A stretch of 64,000 nucleotides of DNA from Heligmosomoides polygyrus polygyrus (GCA_947396885.1 OX377202.1:107712221-107776220); one strand, 5' to 3'; positions 10,937 through 22,119 are shown, numbered from the stretch's first letter. The notes: generated by a model from the letters alone, not told the origin. A program made the numbers and translations.

Positions 10937-11115
10937 GTTTCAAGGTATGTATAAATAAATAGGTTTTTTACCCTTAATCACTCCATCTCAGGGACCACAC
11001 ATACCGTTCGGTAGGTTCTTAACTGCTCTTTCAAAAAACATATGTAGATGTCGCCATAATTTTTCTAGCTGGCCTTTTCCAGGGACCTTTAATCCTCTTA
11101 ATAAAATGCGTAAAA

Positions 11116-11433
11116 ATGAATGTCAGTCCACCTTGTCTTGGACACCAAATGCACTCCTATTGTGAAGGTCCGTCAAGTACACATATATGTCTTAACCCCA
11201 ATAAGTACGGGGTTTACAGACCATGTAGCGAGAGAATTGGTAGTTTCACCATTCACTGTAAACATCCAACAACTAAATGTCGTGGAAAAATCTTTAACTC
11301 ACTATTTTGTCGAGTTGCCAGATGGTTCCAGCGCATTCCAGCAGAAATTTTTTGTTCCGAAAACAGCTACATCTTCAAAGCAAGGTTGGAAAAGCTCGAT
11401 CTTTTGCAAATTCTAGGAAATAATAATGTCTAA
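11116..11433 (+). pseudogene. CR1-type LINE 3' coding fragment
   Basis: The C-terminal part (SLFCRVARWFQRIPAEIF, then YIFKARLEKLD) matches the usual end of CR1-like reverse transcriptases and the fragment at 43871-44251 (SLFFRTARWLQLIP, TFKKRL). The N-terminal part is degenerate. Confidence 0.6.
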
Positions 11434-11682
11434 CGATGATGTCTTTGATTGCAGCCAACTTTCACTTTTATCCTTGCCATGGTTTGTCAGAGACAATCTG
11501 CCGGCCCCGCTCTTCATCTTGCAGTCCAGTCTTCAGGAAGATACCAGCAGTCCAATGAAGCAGTAGATTTTTAAGAATACAGTTCTCAATCATGTTTGTT
11601 AATTACAATGAGTGTTTTTCTAACCAACATAATAATTCTCAGATCGTAGGCGAGTTCATTGTCTTATGGATGATATACATGT

Positions 11683-12261
11683 ATGTATCAATGTAAAGGC
11701 GGCGTCAGCAAGAGTAGTCCCGGGTTGCATTTAATATTCTTCATACATTTTCTTTTTCTTGCTTTTGTTCAACTTAAACGAATCTTGTTCTCCGTACCGA
11801 CGTCTTTCGTTCGTGCATTTGAATGTGCGCAACTCCCTTCTATGCTACCGCCTGAGGTGCGTACCAGTTTAAAGAGGCCTTTGAGATACAGGGCCCGCCT
11901 TGGGGTCGTGTACGTAGAAGGTCGTAGACTTTGTGCATCTCATAATTCCCATGCAAGACGTCCTCGCGAAAAGAATTTCATCTACGCTTCATGCTCTTTT
12001 TATTGTTTTCAACAGCCTTTGCAGGTTATTTTTTTCTTCCATTGTAAGAAACAAGGCGGACTGCTCTTCGACAAACCTCTTTTTCCATCAACAATGAACC
12101 AGGCAATGAACTCACAACGATCTCAATTTATCCAATTTCAAACTGGAGTTCCCACATTCACCAATGGATTGAAAAACACTCAAACTGAACATATGTCATG
12201 TATGTGGTCTGACGTAATCTACAGTATTTGTTTTGTTTATTATTTATGGCACACATTTTGA
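11683..12261 (+). other. Unsupported 192-codon open frame
   Basis: The frame is long for AT-rich DNA but has no family resemblance. It has hydrophobic Phe-rich stretches near residues 15-35 and 95-115, and no visible splice context. It ends just before a (TAAA)n tract at 12266-12285. I treat it as probably non-coding. Confidence 0.15.
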
Positions 12262-12450
12262 GTAGTAAATAAATAAATAAATAAATATGTCCTACAGAAA
12301 GGCATACGGTGGCCAGAAGACAGACGTGTCAGATTTACGTGATTGCTGCGGCCTACTTTAGCTGTTATGGAGGTTGTAAGCCGCTATATGGATGTTCACT
12401 TTGGACTCGAATCGCTCCCTATGCTTTCCGGCCACAACAATATCGTGGAT

Positions 12451-12525
12451 GTAACGGTGGTGTAGTGCGTAGCATCCTGCCCGTAAGGCAAAGGGCGCGG
12501 GTTCAAGTCCTGCCTGGCGCAAAAG
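12451..12525 (+). repeat. tRNA-derived SINE head
   Basis: aacggtggtgtagtgcgtag (A-box-like) and gcgggttcaagtcctgcc (B box) have tRNA-like spacing and match the unit at 4742-4822. No good acceptor stem, so not called a tRNA gene. Confidence 0.6.
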
Positions 12526-12792
12526 CTCTTTATTGACCACTCAAGTCCGTGTCCTATTCCTTCCAGACAGGTTTGGTTCCAGTTTACGAGTTCCTTAAGG
12601 ATGATTATTTTGAATGGCTGAGGGCGGGACCTGAACGATGAATTGACACAAGGAGGGCGCCACCTCTGAATGTGCCACAATGACCCCTTTCCCAAGTTTC
12701 CGCACTTCTAGCCAATCTGCACAAACAAGCGACTAAGCCGCTGTCGTCATTCCTAGTCTCTTTGAGCATTTAGCTTAAGGGATTTATAGACG

Positions 12793-13065
12793 CGCAGTAG
12801 CGCAGTCGGAGGAGGCGCCGACTGTCACGTGCACCTTCATTTGAGGTTTTTGGTTCGGGTGCTGCCCATACCATTGGGCTCAGCGAATTGCTGAGAGACT
12901 CATCTGTAAAGGATAAATCGCTGACTTATTCATCGAATGGACACCTCAATTCATTGTTTAGGCCAAAGACTCGTTCAAAATGCCTGCATGATATTCCATA
13001 GAAGTAGAATGCATGGCGTATCCCGCTCTGGGATTCAATAACACCGTCCTTTATCCTTCTATCCT
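12793..13065 (+). repeat. tRNA-derived SINE (family S)
   Basis: gcgcagtagcgcagtcggag is the A-box end and ggtttttggttcgggtgctg the B-box region. The body ggataaatcgctgacttatt and the tail with gaatgcatggcgtatccc match the other family-S copies. Confidence 0.7.
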
Positions 13066-13079
13066 TAACCAAAGAGGTA

Positions 13080-13650
13080 CTAAAAGCGGAACTACATACG
13101 CTCACTGCAGCAGCCAGCCGACGACCAGCAATTAGTCAGACAGAGTGCTTCAGCACGTCTAACGAGCTCGGCCAACGATGCCTGCCGTGTCGACGGCCAC
13201 GTTCGCGGCGAACCTTGCTCCTTGGGACGGGCGTCGGCAGAAGTGCGACTGACTTTCGACCAAGTGGACCGGCCGAAGAGCAGCCGACACGCCAGCCAGC
13301 GCGGCCTGACCGCTCGCATCGGTCGCTGGCCGACGCGACGGCGACCAAATCGCGTACTTTGAACGCTTGAGTTCAGCCCGCGACTGTTCGAGGCGAACGG
13401 GGCAGCACACTCGGTTGGGGGCGGGGTGGGGTGGGTTTCACGGGACACAAGGAAGTTGAGGGACGAGCATCATGTACACGTCTTCTGCGATTTGGAGCTT
13501 GTCGAATCTCAGTCGGAAGTGACCCGCGCGACAAAACCTCTGCTGGCAACGATGAGTTCTTCCCCAGATTGGACCAGTCATTCATGCAGTCATAGGTCCA
13601 TGACGCGCTGAAGCGCTCGTTCCACTGATTTCGCAACGAACAGGTCTATT
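13080..13650. other. GC-rich stretch, no recognised gene
   Basis: Several overlapping minus-strand frames reflect high GC rather than a protein family. No splice pattern, domain or transposon end was seen. Confidence 0.4.
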
Positions 13651-13746
13651 ATACAGGGTGTCTCGAAAAATGTGTACACTGTTTGAAAGTGATAACTTTG
13701 CACACAGCGAAGGTACTGTAGAAGTTAAGTGCTCATAGAGCATTAA

Positions 13747-13768
13747 GGTTTAATTACCCAAGTTTGAG
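13747..13768 (+). other. Exact SL1 22-mer joined to coding-like sequence
   Basis: Exact match to the SL1 leader. The next bases are ctgaatcttgctgagg rather than a GT splice donor, as expected if the SL is already trans-spliced to an mRNA. Confidence 0.85.
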
Positions 13769-14031
13769 CTGAATCTTGCTGAGGAGCACAAGAAGAAGGC
13801 CAAGCTGACACGCAGGGTGGAGCAGGAACTGAAGGCGACGGGAAACGTTCCGTGATGAACACGAGGAATCTGTTAACATGTTCTCGATCATTTTCCGAAG
13901 CCAGTTCCATCCATCTGAAACAGCACCAGAAAATCTCGTGGAGGAACTTGGAATGTGGGCGGTCGAAAGCCTGTGAGCTTAATCAGTATTTCCTGGAGGA
14001 TTGTATTCTTACGGTAGCCTTTCCCTGCTAG
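13747..14031 (+). pseudogene. SL1-led insert, possible retroposed mRNA
   Basis: After the SL1 an open frame runs ELNLAEEHKKKAKL then TRRVEQELKATGNVP to a stop at about 13853. It is charged and coiled-coil-like with biased codons; I do not recognise the parent protein. The insert is bounded by TTAA at 13743-13746 and 14032-14035. The flanking foldback arm is uninterrupted at this point in its other copies. No poly(A) tail is visible, so retroposition is an inference. Confidence 0.5.
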
Positions 14032-14477
14032 TTAATATGAAAGTCTAAGAAAGTAGAAATTTTCCGACATATGAGCGCTATGGACTGCGCCATGCACTCG
14101 TCTGGAACCCTGCATATTATACTCGACTGATTGTGTTTCGTTTGAATACATGTTATAATCTCTTCACAAAGTGACCGTATTGATTGATTTGTGCTTCTTT
14201 TAAAGTTTAAAATCTAAAAACTTATAAATGCTTGCGAAAAATGTAGATACTATCTGAAAGGTTCTAACATTGTTGCAATTGAAGCTTTTGAAGGTGTTTG
14301 AGACCCGTATGAAAGCACATGGTAATGAGATGTCTGTGGCGTTAAGTAGTCAAGATTGCGCCATACCCCCACCTGAAACATTGAATATTCAGACTCGTTT
14401 GATTGTACATGGCCAGAATGCTGTTATTAGGGTGAGCCAAAAGTAATGAGACAAATTCAACAAATTTCTTTATCTCT

Positions 14478-14978
14478 TTATAACTCAATTACAACTCGAC
14501 GGTGCTGAGGAATGTATTTGCCGTTAACGTCAATGACTTGCTTCCATCGCTCAGCCAACTTCCTGATCCCATCTTTCCAGAACTGCTTGGGCCTGGTGTT
14601 GATCCACTGCTCGTTATGGTTGTCAAGGACTGCTTGGGTTCTTGTGTCCCTTTCGACCAGTAAGTCCTGTAGGCTCAAGAAGCAGTGGTAGTCGCATGGA
14701 GAGATGTCCGGCGAATACGGTGGGTGAGGCATGTGAACGTAGCTCAGCTGGACAAGCTTATCCGTGGTCACATTCGCCCGATAGGGTGCGGCGATGTCGA
14801 AGAGGAGGACCTTCTTGAAGCGTTGCGACCGAATAAGTGCGAGTCGCCTGTCCATCTCCTTTATTTCATTCACCATGGCATTGGAGTGCATCGTCACGCC
14901 TTTGGAAAACAGCTTCCAGTATACCGGTACATGGGCGCAGACCCAAAATCTCAGAAAGATGCTTCTCGCCGTGAACAT
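14478..14978 (-). pseudogene. Truncated mariner transposase
   Basis: A 166-codon frame covers only the C-terminal half: FWVCAHVPVYWKLFSKG, a second-Asp region changed to LLFDIAAPYRANV (HDNA motif lost), then HMPHPPYSPDISPCDYHCF with the third Asp, and NTRPKQFWKDGIRKLAERWK. The upstream part (15054-15275) is out of frame and lacks the HTH. Not catalytic. Confidence 0.8.
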
Positions 14979-15283
14979 CCCGCCGAACGAAGGTCAGGTC
15001 ACCAGGCCTCACCAAGACTCGCTGCTTGGCAGGGTTAAGGTAGAAGACGTACATCTTATCTTGCGTGACTATTGAGTCCAGGCTGCTCGGGGTTGGGAAT
15101 TGGGCGAGATTTGCGCGACACAGGTCGACCCGTCAGACTGGACTTTCGGCATGAGACAGATTGGGGTTTTGGCATGCTTCTGGAAAGGGCGAAGGTGGTC
15201 AATTCTCAGGTGGCCTTCAGTAAGTAGCAACAACCATACAAATACTGGAAGCACTCCAATCACGACTCCAGTCACGATGTGTT

Positions 15284-16175
15284 AGGTTGTCCATAAGCCC
15301 TTGCAGTTTTTTCAACGACTCACTGCAGATTTCGCCGGCGGTTTAGGTTTGTAATTTTTTGCGCAGTTTTTTATAGCACTCGAAAGACAATGTTCTGTAC
15401 TACAAGAATATGTGTTGGTCCTACTTTCTCACTTGCCCTTTATTGATTTTTTAGTCTATCAAATTGGGAATTCCTTCTTTTCCGTCCGACTTTTTACCAA
15501 AACTCCGGTTCTGGGGTTGGACTTTTTTGCTTGGTGTCATATGTCTTTTGGAAGAAGATGTCTTGCGAAGTAAGAATTTGTGTCGCGTTTATTAGCTCAC
15601 GCTGATTTCGGTCGAATATCAACAACTGAAGAAGGAGAAGGAGTTGTTGGTGAAGACGATTTTTCTCTTTTTGGCATTTTGTTGATTTTCGAAAGAAATC
15701 AATAAACGCAACACAAGTTCGTATAGAGCAAGACATTCTCTTTCGAACGACATATAACACCAACCCAAAAAGTCCAACCACATCGCAGGAGCTGTCGGCA
15801 AAAATAACCATGCCCCTTCGGACGTTCCAATTTGATGACCTAAAAATCAGTAAAGGACAGATGAGCAAATAGCACTAACACATAATCTTGTAGTACAGAA
15901 CATTGTCTTCCAAATGCTCGAAAAAACTGCGCAAAAAAAATTACAAACCTAGGCGGAGAGAACAAGTGCGCAAATGGCTACTTTTTCACTTCTTCACTTT
16001 TCACTTCAACGACCTAAAAATTGACAAAATTCATGATGAAAAAGAAATGCAATACAAACTCTGATAGAGCAAATCGTTCTCTTTCGAAAGCTATGCAGCG
16101 CTATGCAAGAGACCGCCGGCGAAGTCTGCAGCGAATCGTTGAAAAAAAACTTCAAAGACTTATGGGACAACCTAA
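15284..16175. mobile_element. Non-autonomous TIR element, 0.89 kb
   Basis: It begins ttaggttgtccataagccc and ends gacttatgggacaaccta. The inverted ends extend over 75 bp (ctgcagatttcgccggcgg versus its complement at about 16110-16130). A second inner inverted pair (gacaatgttctgtactacaag versus 15888-15912) lengthens the arms. Flanked by TA. The GGTTGTCC start is mariner-like. A truncated relative is at 59790-60605. Internal frames look non-coding. Confidence 0.75.
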
Positions 16176-17475
16176 TACATGGGCACAGCATGTAGAGACT
16201 CATTACTTTTGGCCCACCCTAATACAATCCTGTCACTAGTTGGTCAGATTAACCTGTGCTGTGCTTTTTTTTAACGTTCTGCGTTGTCCGGTAGCTGTTG
16301 TTACGTCGACTAACCTTTCCAATCAGCTTGAATTTTGCTTCATCAGTCCACAGAATGCATTTTGAAAAATGGGGCTTCCGTTCACATTTAAATTATGCAA
16401 TCCATAAACTTGCATGTGTCTTCCACGTAACTTTCAAGCTCCAAAAGTAAAAAAAGCACAGAACAGGTTAATATGGCTAAGCAGTGGCAAGTCTGTAACA
16501 AGCACGCCGCCCATGCAGAATCAATCGAGTCTGAAATTGAAAGTTTTAGGCAGGGGCATGGCGCACACTTAAATATTTACAGGCCGCAGCCATCCGTTAC
16601 TATGTGCTTTTATATGAGCCTCAGCTACCTTCAAAAGCTTCACTAGCAGCAATGTTAGAACGTTTCAGATAGCATCTGCATTTTTTACGATACTCTGCAT
16701 TTTTCACAAGCTCTGGTAAGTTTCCAAAGTTTTAAACCTTGAAAAAAGCTCAAATCAATCGATGGAGCCACATTGTGAAGAAATTACAATGAGTATTCAA
16801 GCGAAACATAATCAATCGAGTGCAAAACGCAAAATTTCAGAAGAGTGCATGGCGTATTCTATTCCGCCAATGCCGAAAAATTTCTAACTTTTAAGCTTTC
16901 ATACGAATTTTTAACTTCTTTAATACCTTTATTGCGAGCGAAGTTATCACCTTTCAAACAGTGTATACATTTTTTTGAGACACCCTCTATGTGTCGTTAC
17001 TAGATTGTATGGAAAATATCCTGCCACTTGTGGATTTTTTCAAATTCATTTCTCTCGCTCCAGACATAATACAACAAATAGCGAACATATACACCATTAT
17101 TATCTGCAAAGTATTGCCATTTGTCAGGCAATTTGTGTTAGGTTGTCCGGAAATTAATGCAGGTTTTGGACCTCAAACTTTAAAACGACATATCTCAGCT
17201 CAAACCCAACTTTATAAGAAACATGTTTAGTACAGCAGCGAAGTGGTGAACAAGAGCGCAGGGAATCTATAAAGTTGGCACTTAAAATTGCTTCGCAAAA
17301 TGGGTACGTAAACTCGGGAAATTTATAACGGGGCAGACACAGCCGAGAAAATAGACAAGGCACGCCGGAGGCTCTCCCTAGCAAGATCCCCCTCCTAATG
17401 CCGTTATCTCTGATGAGAACAGCACTGCCATCAGAAAGTGCCTGAGGAGGACGGGATTAGATGAGTCGGTAATTT

Positions 17476-17972
17476 TTACCGCTCTGTAGTCTGAAACACC
17501 GGCTGGTAAGAAACCGCATGTACAAACGCCTTTGTGTTACTCCGAACTGTGTGGTCTGTCCGGCTTGCAGAGAGGGAGATTGCGCTCTTTGTGGGACAGT
17601 CTATAGGATTACCTGCCACAGGTGAGGTGAAAAGTATACCGATGGTGAAACCACTCATGGTTTCACCAACCACCGATGGTGAAACCATTCATGGTTTCAC
17701 CAACCACCGATGGTGAAACCACTCGCCCACTCCCTGCGCCGGAGAACACTTGGAGGGCAAGCACAGGTTGCGATTTTCCACGGCACTAAGTGGCCACGGG
17801 GTCAACGCCCACCTTTTGGGTCACTTTTAAAATTTTAGCGCTCGAGCCTCAAACGTCGCCGCGGAAAGCCCTTGAGGCATTTTGGATACAAAAAATCTCA
17901 AAAATCAACCGGAAGGGGGTGTGCCTATATATAACCCGGGAGCTCAGGCGATATCACCGGCTAGCATTCTAG
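17476..17972 (+). pseudogene. Penelope-like element GIY-YIG fragment
   Basis: From about 17498 the frame reads LVRNRMYKRLCVTPNC, VVCPACREGDCALCG and TVYRITC, the Cys-rich linker and first strand of a PLE GIY-YIG endonuclease. The C-terminal end follows at 17823-17972 (ALEAFWIQKISKINRK, then ITRELRRYH). The central catalytic part is replaced by a palindromic repeat at 17638-17724. GIY-YIG nicks target DNA for PLE insertion; this copy is dead. Confidence 0.75.
17638..17724. repeat. 34-bp palindromic tandem repeat
   Basis: About 2.5 units of a 34-bp repeat whose core is itself an inverted repeat (atggtgaaaccactcatgg, then tttcaccaaccacc). It sits inside the PLE fragment. Confidence 0.85.
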
Positions 17973-18326
17973 TCAGGGTACGGTCTTCGTTGGTACCCTG
18001 ACGAGCACTACTGCCCTAATCGCCTGACGATCCTTGGTTATGTGAGATCGATTTCTGTCTCCTACTCATCTTGTGTACGTCTAATTGGTCTCAAAATCCA
18101 GTAGGGTTGAGGAGACCCTTGGTCGAGTGGTCACACTTCGGTTTGTTTCCTTTCAGGCTCTTAAGAAGGCGATCCCGCCGAAATGTAAGCCTAATAAACG
18201 CTGTTACCAACCTCGCCTAGAGTTCAAGGAAGAACTATTCCGAATTCGACATCATGCCGAGGTTCATAGAAAGTCGGACATAGCAACAACCTTATTAATT
18301 GATGTAGGAACCATTCGAGTCTACAC

Positions 18327-18363
18327 ATCATTTATTTATTTATTTATTTACTTATTTATTTAT
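18327..18363. repeat. (ATTT)n microsatellite
   Basis: About nine tttatt-type units with one interruption, adjacent to the 3' end of the minus-strand CR1 fragment. It could be the element's A-rich tail. Confidence 0.85.
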
Positions 18364-18369
18364 TCAGAG

Positions 18370-18975
18370 ACTTGTCATACAATACACGTGGATAAAAACG
18401 AAAGGAAATGAAATGAAATCAGGACCCATTAACAGAGGCTAAGGCATGAATGGTCATCAAAAAATACAACAATAATGAGCTTAAACAGACAAATTACGTG
18501 CAATAAATGACATGAAAGCCGGCAGCGACATCCGTGTGACATTTTCGGATTCCCAAGCAAGAAGTTGAGCTTCCTGAGATTCCTATAGGTGAGAAAGCAT
18601 CATCTAGCCCTTGCAACACGGACATAGATTCTAGGTTTCCCTTTTCTATTTCTAGACAGTGAAGACTTGATGAATGGCAGCGGGTCAACATCAACGGTTT
18701 CAGTCGGAGTTTTGAACAACATGAGTAAACTAGTCATTTTTCTTCTGGAGTATAAACTGGAATAACAAAGCACCTTCGCTCTAGTAGGTCCGTTTGGCAA
18801 ATCACAATATTGAAGCCCATAGCACTTCGTAAACAGCTTACGTGTATAATTGTTCTGAATGCTTTCCAACAAAGCGATATCCTTCGTCATGGTAGGATTG
18901 AAGACGGTTGTGCCACATTCTACAATGGCCCTCACGTAAATTTTGTAGGCTCGCAAGAGCATCTGCATTGCCAAC
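18370..18975 (-). pseudogene. CR1-type LINE C-terminal fragment
   Basis: The frame 18600-18974 reads LLRAYKIYVRAIVECGTTVF, ALLESIQNNYTRKLF and then a C-terminal tail. It matches the post-polymerase region at 61.2-61.5 kb (YTTYIRPIVESGSIVFNP, LVQNNFTRKLL). Truncated upstream, no catalytic motif. Confidence 0.75.
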
Positions 18976-19059
18976 GAGATACTACCTTATTTATCCCTTT
19001 GTCTAGAAGTCCGGAGTTCTGGGGGGAATGAATTCGTCAAAGGCAGTTTCCACCTGGGC

Positions 19060-19774
19060 TCAGTTATTGAAGCATTTTTCGCTCAAGAACTTATACAAAT
19101 GCTTGGATAAGTGGTAGTCGGTTGGAGAAAGGTCCGGTGAATATGAAGGAGTTTGTGGTAGAGTTTCGTAGCCCAACTCGTTCAACTTCTGCAGCGTCGG
19201 ATGCGCAACATGTGGTCGCGCGTTGTCGTGGAGAAGGATCGGTCCTTTTCCATTGACCACTGCCGGGTGCATAAGTCGAAATTTTTCGTGCGTTTCGTCG
19301 TTCTGTTCTGCCGTCATTTTTTCGCCTGAATTCAAGAAATTGGTGAATAAATGTAGAAGCAGACCACCAAACAGTGATCATGCTCTTTTTTTGGTGCAAT
19401 TTCGGTTTCAGGAACTGCTGCGGACCTTCATCGCGGTCCAACCACTGAGCCGACCGTCGCCATTTATCGCGCAGAATCCAATCCTCGTCACAGGTTACGA
19501 TACGGCCGAGATGGGGATCGTTCTTGTTGCGAAGAAGCAGCGCTGGCGATACTTCGAGCCGACGTTTTTTTTGATGGTCGTTCAACCCGTGTGGTACCCA
19601 TTTATCTAACTTCTTCGTCTTCCCAATTTTATGCAGATGTTTCCAAACACTTGATCTGCTTACGCAAAGCTTTTTCACAAGCTCTCGAACGGTCGCACGT
19701 GTATTTGCTTCGACCAAAGTCTTCAAGTCGTTGTCATCAATGCCAGGGCTCCACCAGTGACCTGCCTCATCCAC
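19060..19774 (-). pseudogene. Mariner transposase pseudogene
   Basis: An HTH part (ATVRELVKKLCVSRSSVWKH), linker WVPHGLNDHQKK and first Asp in IVTCDEDWIL lie in one frame. After a frameshift near 19330 the sequence continues as ILLHDNARPHVAHPTLQ, then YSPDLSPTDYHLSKH. DD34D residues are present, but the protein is interrupted. The N-terminus before 19774 is also out of frame. Confidence 0.85.
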
Positions 19775-20082
19775 AAGATCGAATTCACGTCGACAACATT
19801 TTTGAAACCAGCCAACACCATGGATTCGTCATCACTTCTTTGGCTTCACCCTTGGTTGATGCTCCGAGACGTTTCCGTCGCAGTACGAGCAAGCTTAAAC
19901 TCATAGAAGTAAATCTGCCGTGTAGTATGCTGTATTAAAAACGAATAGCACAATGAGAAAGTGCAGAAAACTGGCTTTGTAACAGTACAATTGTGCATAT
20001 TCCAAAGTAAAGCTTTTGCAAAAAATTCCGCTCTAAGGTTGAAGGTCGAAAACCTGCATTAATTTCCGGACAACCTAATAGA

Positions 20083-20936
20083 TCACACTCCCATAGAATT
20101 TCTAGGGGTTTGACAAAAAAAAAAACTCAGCAATGTACTTTTCATGTTGCTCCAATCATCAAATTGTTTCTCCTGGAAATGGTTCGACAAGGAAGGAGTC
20201 CATTGGGGCAAGGGTCGGTGAATACGGCAGGTGGGCCAGAACATGCCCTCCAAAACACTGAAGTTTTCTTTCTGAGTCTCCCTCGCAACTGTCGTCAAGA
20301 AAGAAGATCTTGTCTTCTTTCCCACGAAGAGCTGCTTCATCGCGATCCAACTGCCTGCAGTAGACGTCACTAGTGACAGTATTGCTTGCAGGTAGCAAGT
20401 CCCAGTGAATGACTCCTTTGCAGATCCACCCACCAGACACTGAGCATCACGTTTTTGAGTGAAGTTCCGGACTTGGCGTGGTTCTTGATTCGCCGTGACT
20501 GAGCCACTGACGCTTTCGCGAGTGGTTAACGTAGACTACCCACTTCTCCTCGCGAGTGGCCAGGTTCTTGAGCCTAGAAAAATTCCGCCGTAAAGTCACG
20601 AAGTTCATGCGCTCATCCTGGCGCACCTGTAGCTGACGGCTGCTAAGTTCATATCCGTACACCATAGTTACATACTTCCCAAGGCCACGCAGGTGATGAG
20701 CTATGGTATTGTGACTGCACTCGAGTTGCTCTGCCAGTTCACGGTGCAACGCCGGAATCCTCCTGAACCAGCTCCAGAGAGCGCTCCTCATTCGCCGCAA
20801 CTGGCCTTATAAACGGTGGTTGGTCATCCAAGCAAAAGTATCCGTTCTTGAACTTCCAGAACCACACTTTCGCTGTGTCGTAGGAAGCAGTGGTAGGGCT
20901 CATCGTACTACGCCGGCGGCTGAGAGCACTTCGCAC
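20083..20936 (-). pseudogene. Mariner transposase relic upstream of gene 1
   Basis: Pieces in three frames: KVWFWKFKNGYFCLDDQP (first HTH), ELAEQLECSHNTIAHHLRGLG (second HTH), a degraded EEKWVVYVNHSRKRQW (first Asp lost), HWDLLPASNTVTSDVYCRQL, and PYSPTLAPMDSF in place of the last Asp motif. Stops and frameshifts throughout. Its 5' part is duplicated with the downstream secreted-protein gene (26442-26900). Confidence 0.75.
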
Positions 20937-21234
20937 CTGGCCGGAGACGGTTGGGGAGGGAATGGCTTACGGCCCCAGCAGAGCTCTACCCAGACTCAAC
21001 AACGCCGCGTTCGATTCGGGCTCGGCGACCGCTCTGCGAAGAGGTCACGTCAAGGTGAATCTCGAGTGAATGGCTGAATAGCAGAGCACTGATAAGGTGA
21101 AATCTGAATCAGGGGTAGACGAGCGCTCGTATAGAAGGAGTATCCGGGTGTGGTGAGACTCATTGGACTGCGGGAGCAGCAGAAGCGGCGGCGGCAGTGG
21201 GAAGACATCGGTCGAAGGTCCGGCGGTTCGAAGA

Positions 21235-21933
21235 ATGTCGAGGCCCCAGGTGATGGTCGTGCTGGCCGTGCTTCTGAAGGGAGGATACACAGGTAACACA
21301 GGTAGGTCGTGGCTCAACGGGAGGTGACGTCCGCCTAGGCGATGTCAGATTGTTGTTTCAGCGGTGAAAGTTCAAGCGCCCCGTGACAATTCATTCAAGC
21401 TGCCTCCATCATCCGAATGGCTACCGAGGGGAAATAGCACGGAGCCGATATTTCAAATTCACTCCGCGCTCAGAACCATGCGTCCTTTATTGGAACCTCT
21501 AAACCGGCAGAGCGACGCGCTTGCGATGCAGGAGCTGGAGACTACCGTCTTGAGAAAGTTTTTTAAGTCTCCAGGAACGCGCACAGCAAAGGACTACGCA
21601 GACATTATGAGTGCAGGACGGAAGTTTGGCCGGGTGTACCGGAGCGGTCGATGGTATCACCATGTCGCGCACGACGTCAGGGTTGTGCAACTCCTCACCA
21701 CCTGGATGCTCTTCGTTGTTGATGCGTTCGAAAATGTCAGGTGGACACCGATGTATGACGTGCATCCCTTTATTGCAAAAGAAATGAACGACGAATTTAT
21801 GAGAATGGAAGACTATGTGAAACAAACAGAGAAAGGCATTGCTAGCGATGACAACTATCCGGTCCTTTGGGTAGGGTTGGATTTCATCTTTCGTGATCTG
21901 ATCTATGTCAGTGATCCTTACCGTCCCTCCTAA
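21235..21933 (+). CDS. Secreted protein gene 1, two exons, family unknown
   Basis: Exon 1 (21235-21292) encodes an N-terminal signal peptide (MSRPQVMVVLAVLLKGGYT). Exon 2 (21362-21933) encodes the mature protein; the total is about 209 aa. The intron is 69 bp, ends in tgtttcag and splits an Ala codon (G|CG). The mature part contains an N-glycosylation site in RGNSTEP and the conserved core AHDVRVVQLLTTWMLFVVDAF, then RWTPMYDVHPF. No cysteine is evident in it. AATAAA follows the stop at 21935. A tandem 9-bp repeat at the donor offers two in-frame GT sites. The paralogue at 27069 confirms the model. Function unknown; a host-interface effector role is only a guess. Confidence 0.75.
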
Positions 21934-22119
21934 AAATAAAGTTCTTTTTTCATTTCTGGAGCGCATACAATAACTATAAAACCACGAAAAACTAGTAAAA
22001 GCAACGTTATTACCTTAATCAGTTAGTGGATAGCGATTTGCGATTTCTTTTCACAACAAATAGAGTTTGGAATCACAACCGTGGTGCCACTTTCACAGTG
22101 CTTCGAAGAAGTTGTCGTC

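Larger units (their letters stand above)
14427..16222 (-). mobile_element. Mariner derivative hosting another element
   Basis: Ends ttagggtgagccaaaagtaa (14427) and ttacttttggcccaccctaa (to 16222) are TIRs next to TA. Without the nested element (15284-16175) it is about 905 bp, like its sister at 10054-10936. The transposase is reduced to the C-terminal half. Confidence 0.8.
13661..16984. mobile_element. Long foldback transposon, multiply invaded
   Basis: The left end (cagggtgtctcgaaaaatg, then cactgtttgaaagtgataac) is mirrored at 16930-16984 (gttatcacctttcaaacag, then gagacaccctct). The arms pair over several hundred bases: 13661-13746 plus 14032-14426 against 16223-16984. The loop position is filled by a mariner derivative (14427-16222), and the left arm is split by an SL1-led insert (13747-14031). 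A second, partly truncated copy lies at 29868-31347. No transposase of its own is visible. Confidence 0.75.
17138..20079 (-). mobile_element. Mariner element split by other repeats
   Basis: TIRs of about 30 bp, ttaggttgtccggaaattaa (17138) and ttaatttccggacaaccta (to 20079), with TA at the ends. The transposase (19060-19774 plus remnants to 19910) lies on the minus strand next to the right end. About 1.7 kb of foreign sequence (17.28-19.0 kb) with PLE and CR1 fragments separates it from the left TIR. Hookworm mariners of this general type are known (for example bandit). Confidence 0.75.

Noticed and set aside
11683..12261. 192-codon protein gene
   Set aside because: No domain, no splice or promoter context; composition is that of AT-rich repeat DNA.
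13092..13448. 118-codon minus-strand protein
   Set aside because: Overlapping open frames on several strands are explained by high GC; no conserved motif.
17965..18035. Hammerhead ribozyme near the PLE fragment
   Set aside because: There is a fine 9-bp hairpin (tcagggtac / gtaccctga) followed by CTGACGAG, but no GAAA and no second helix in the right place.
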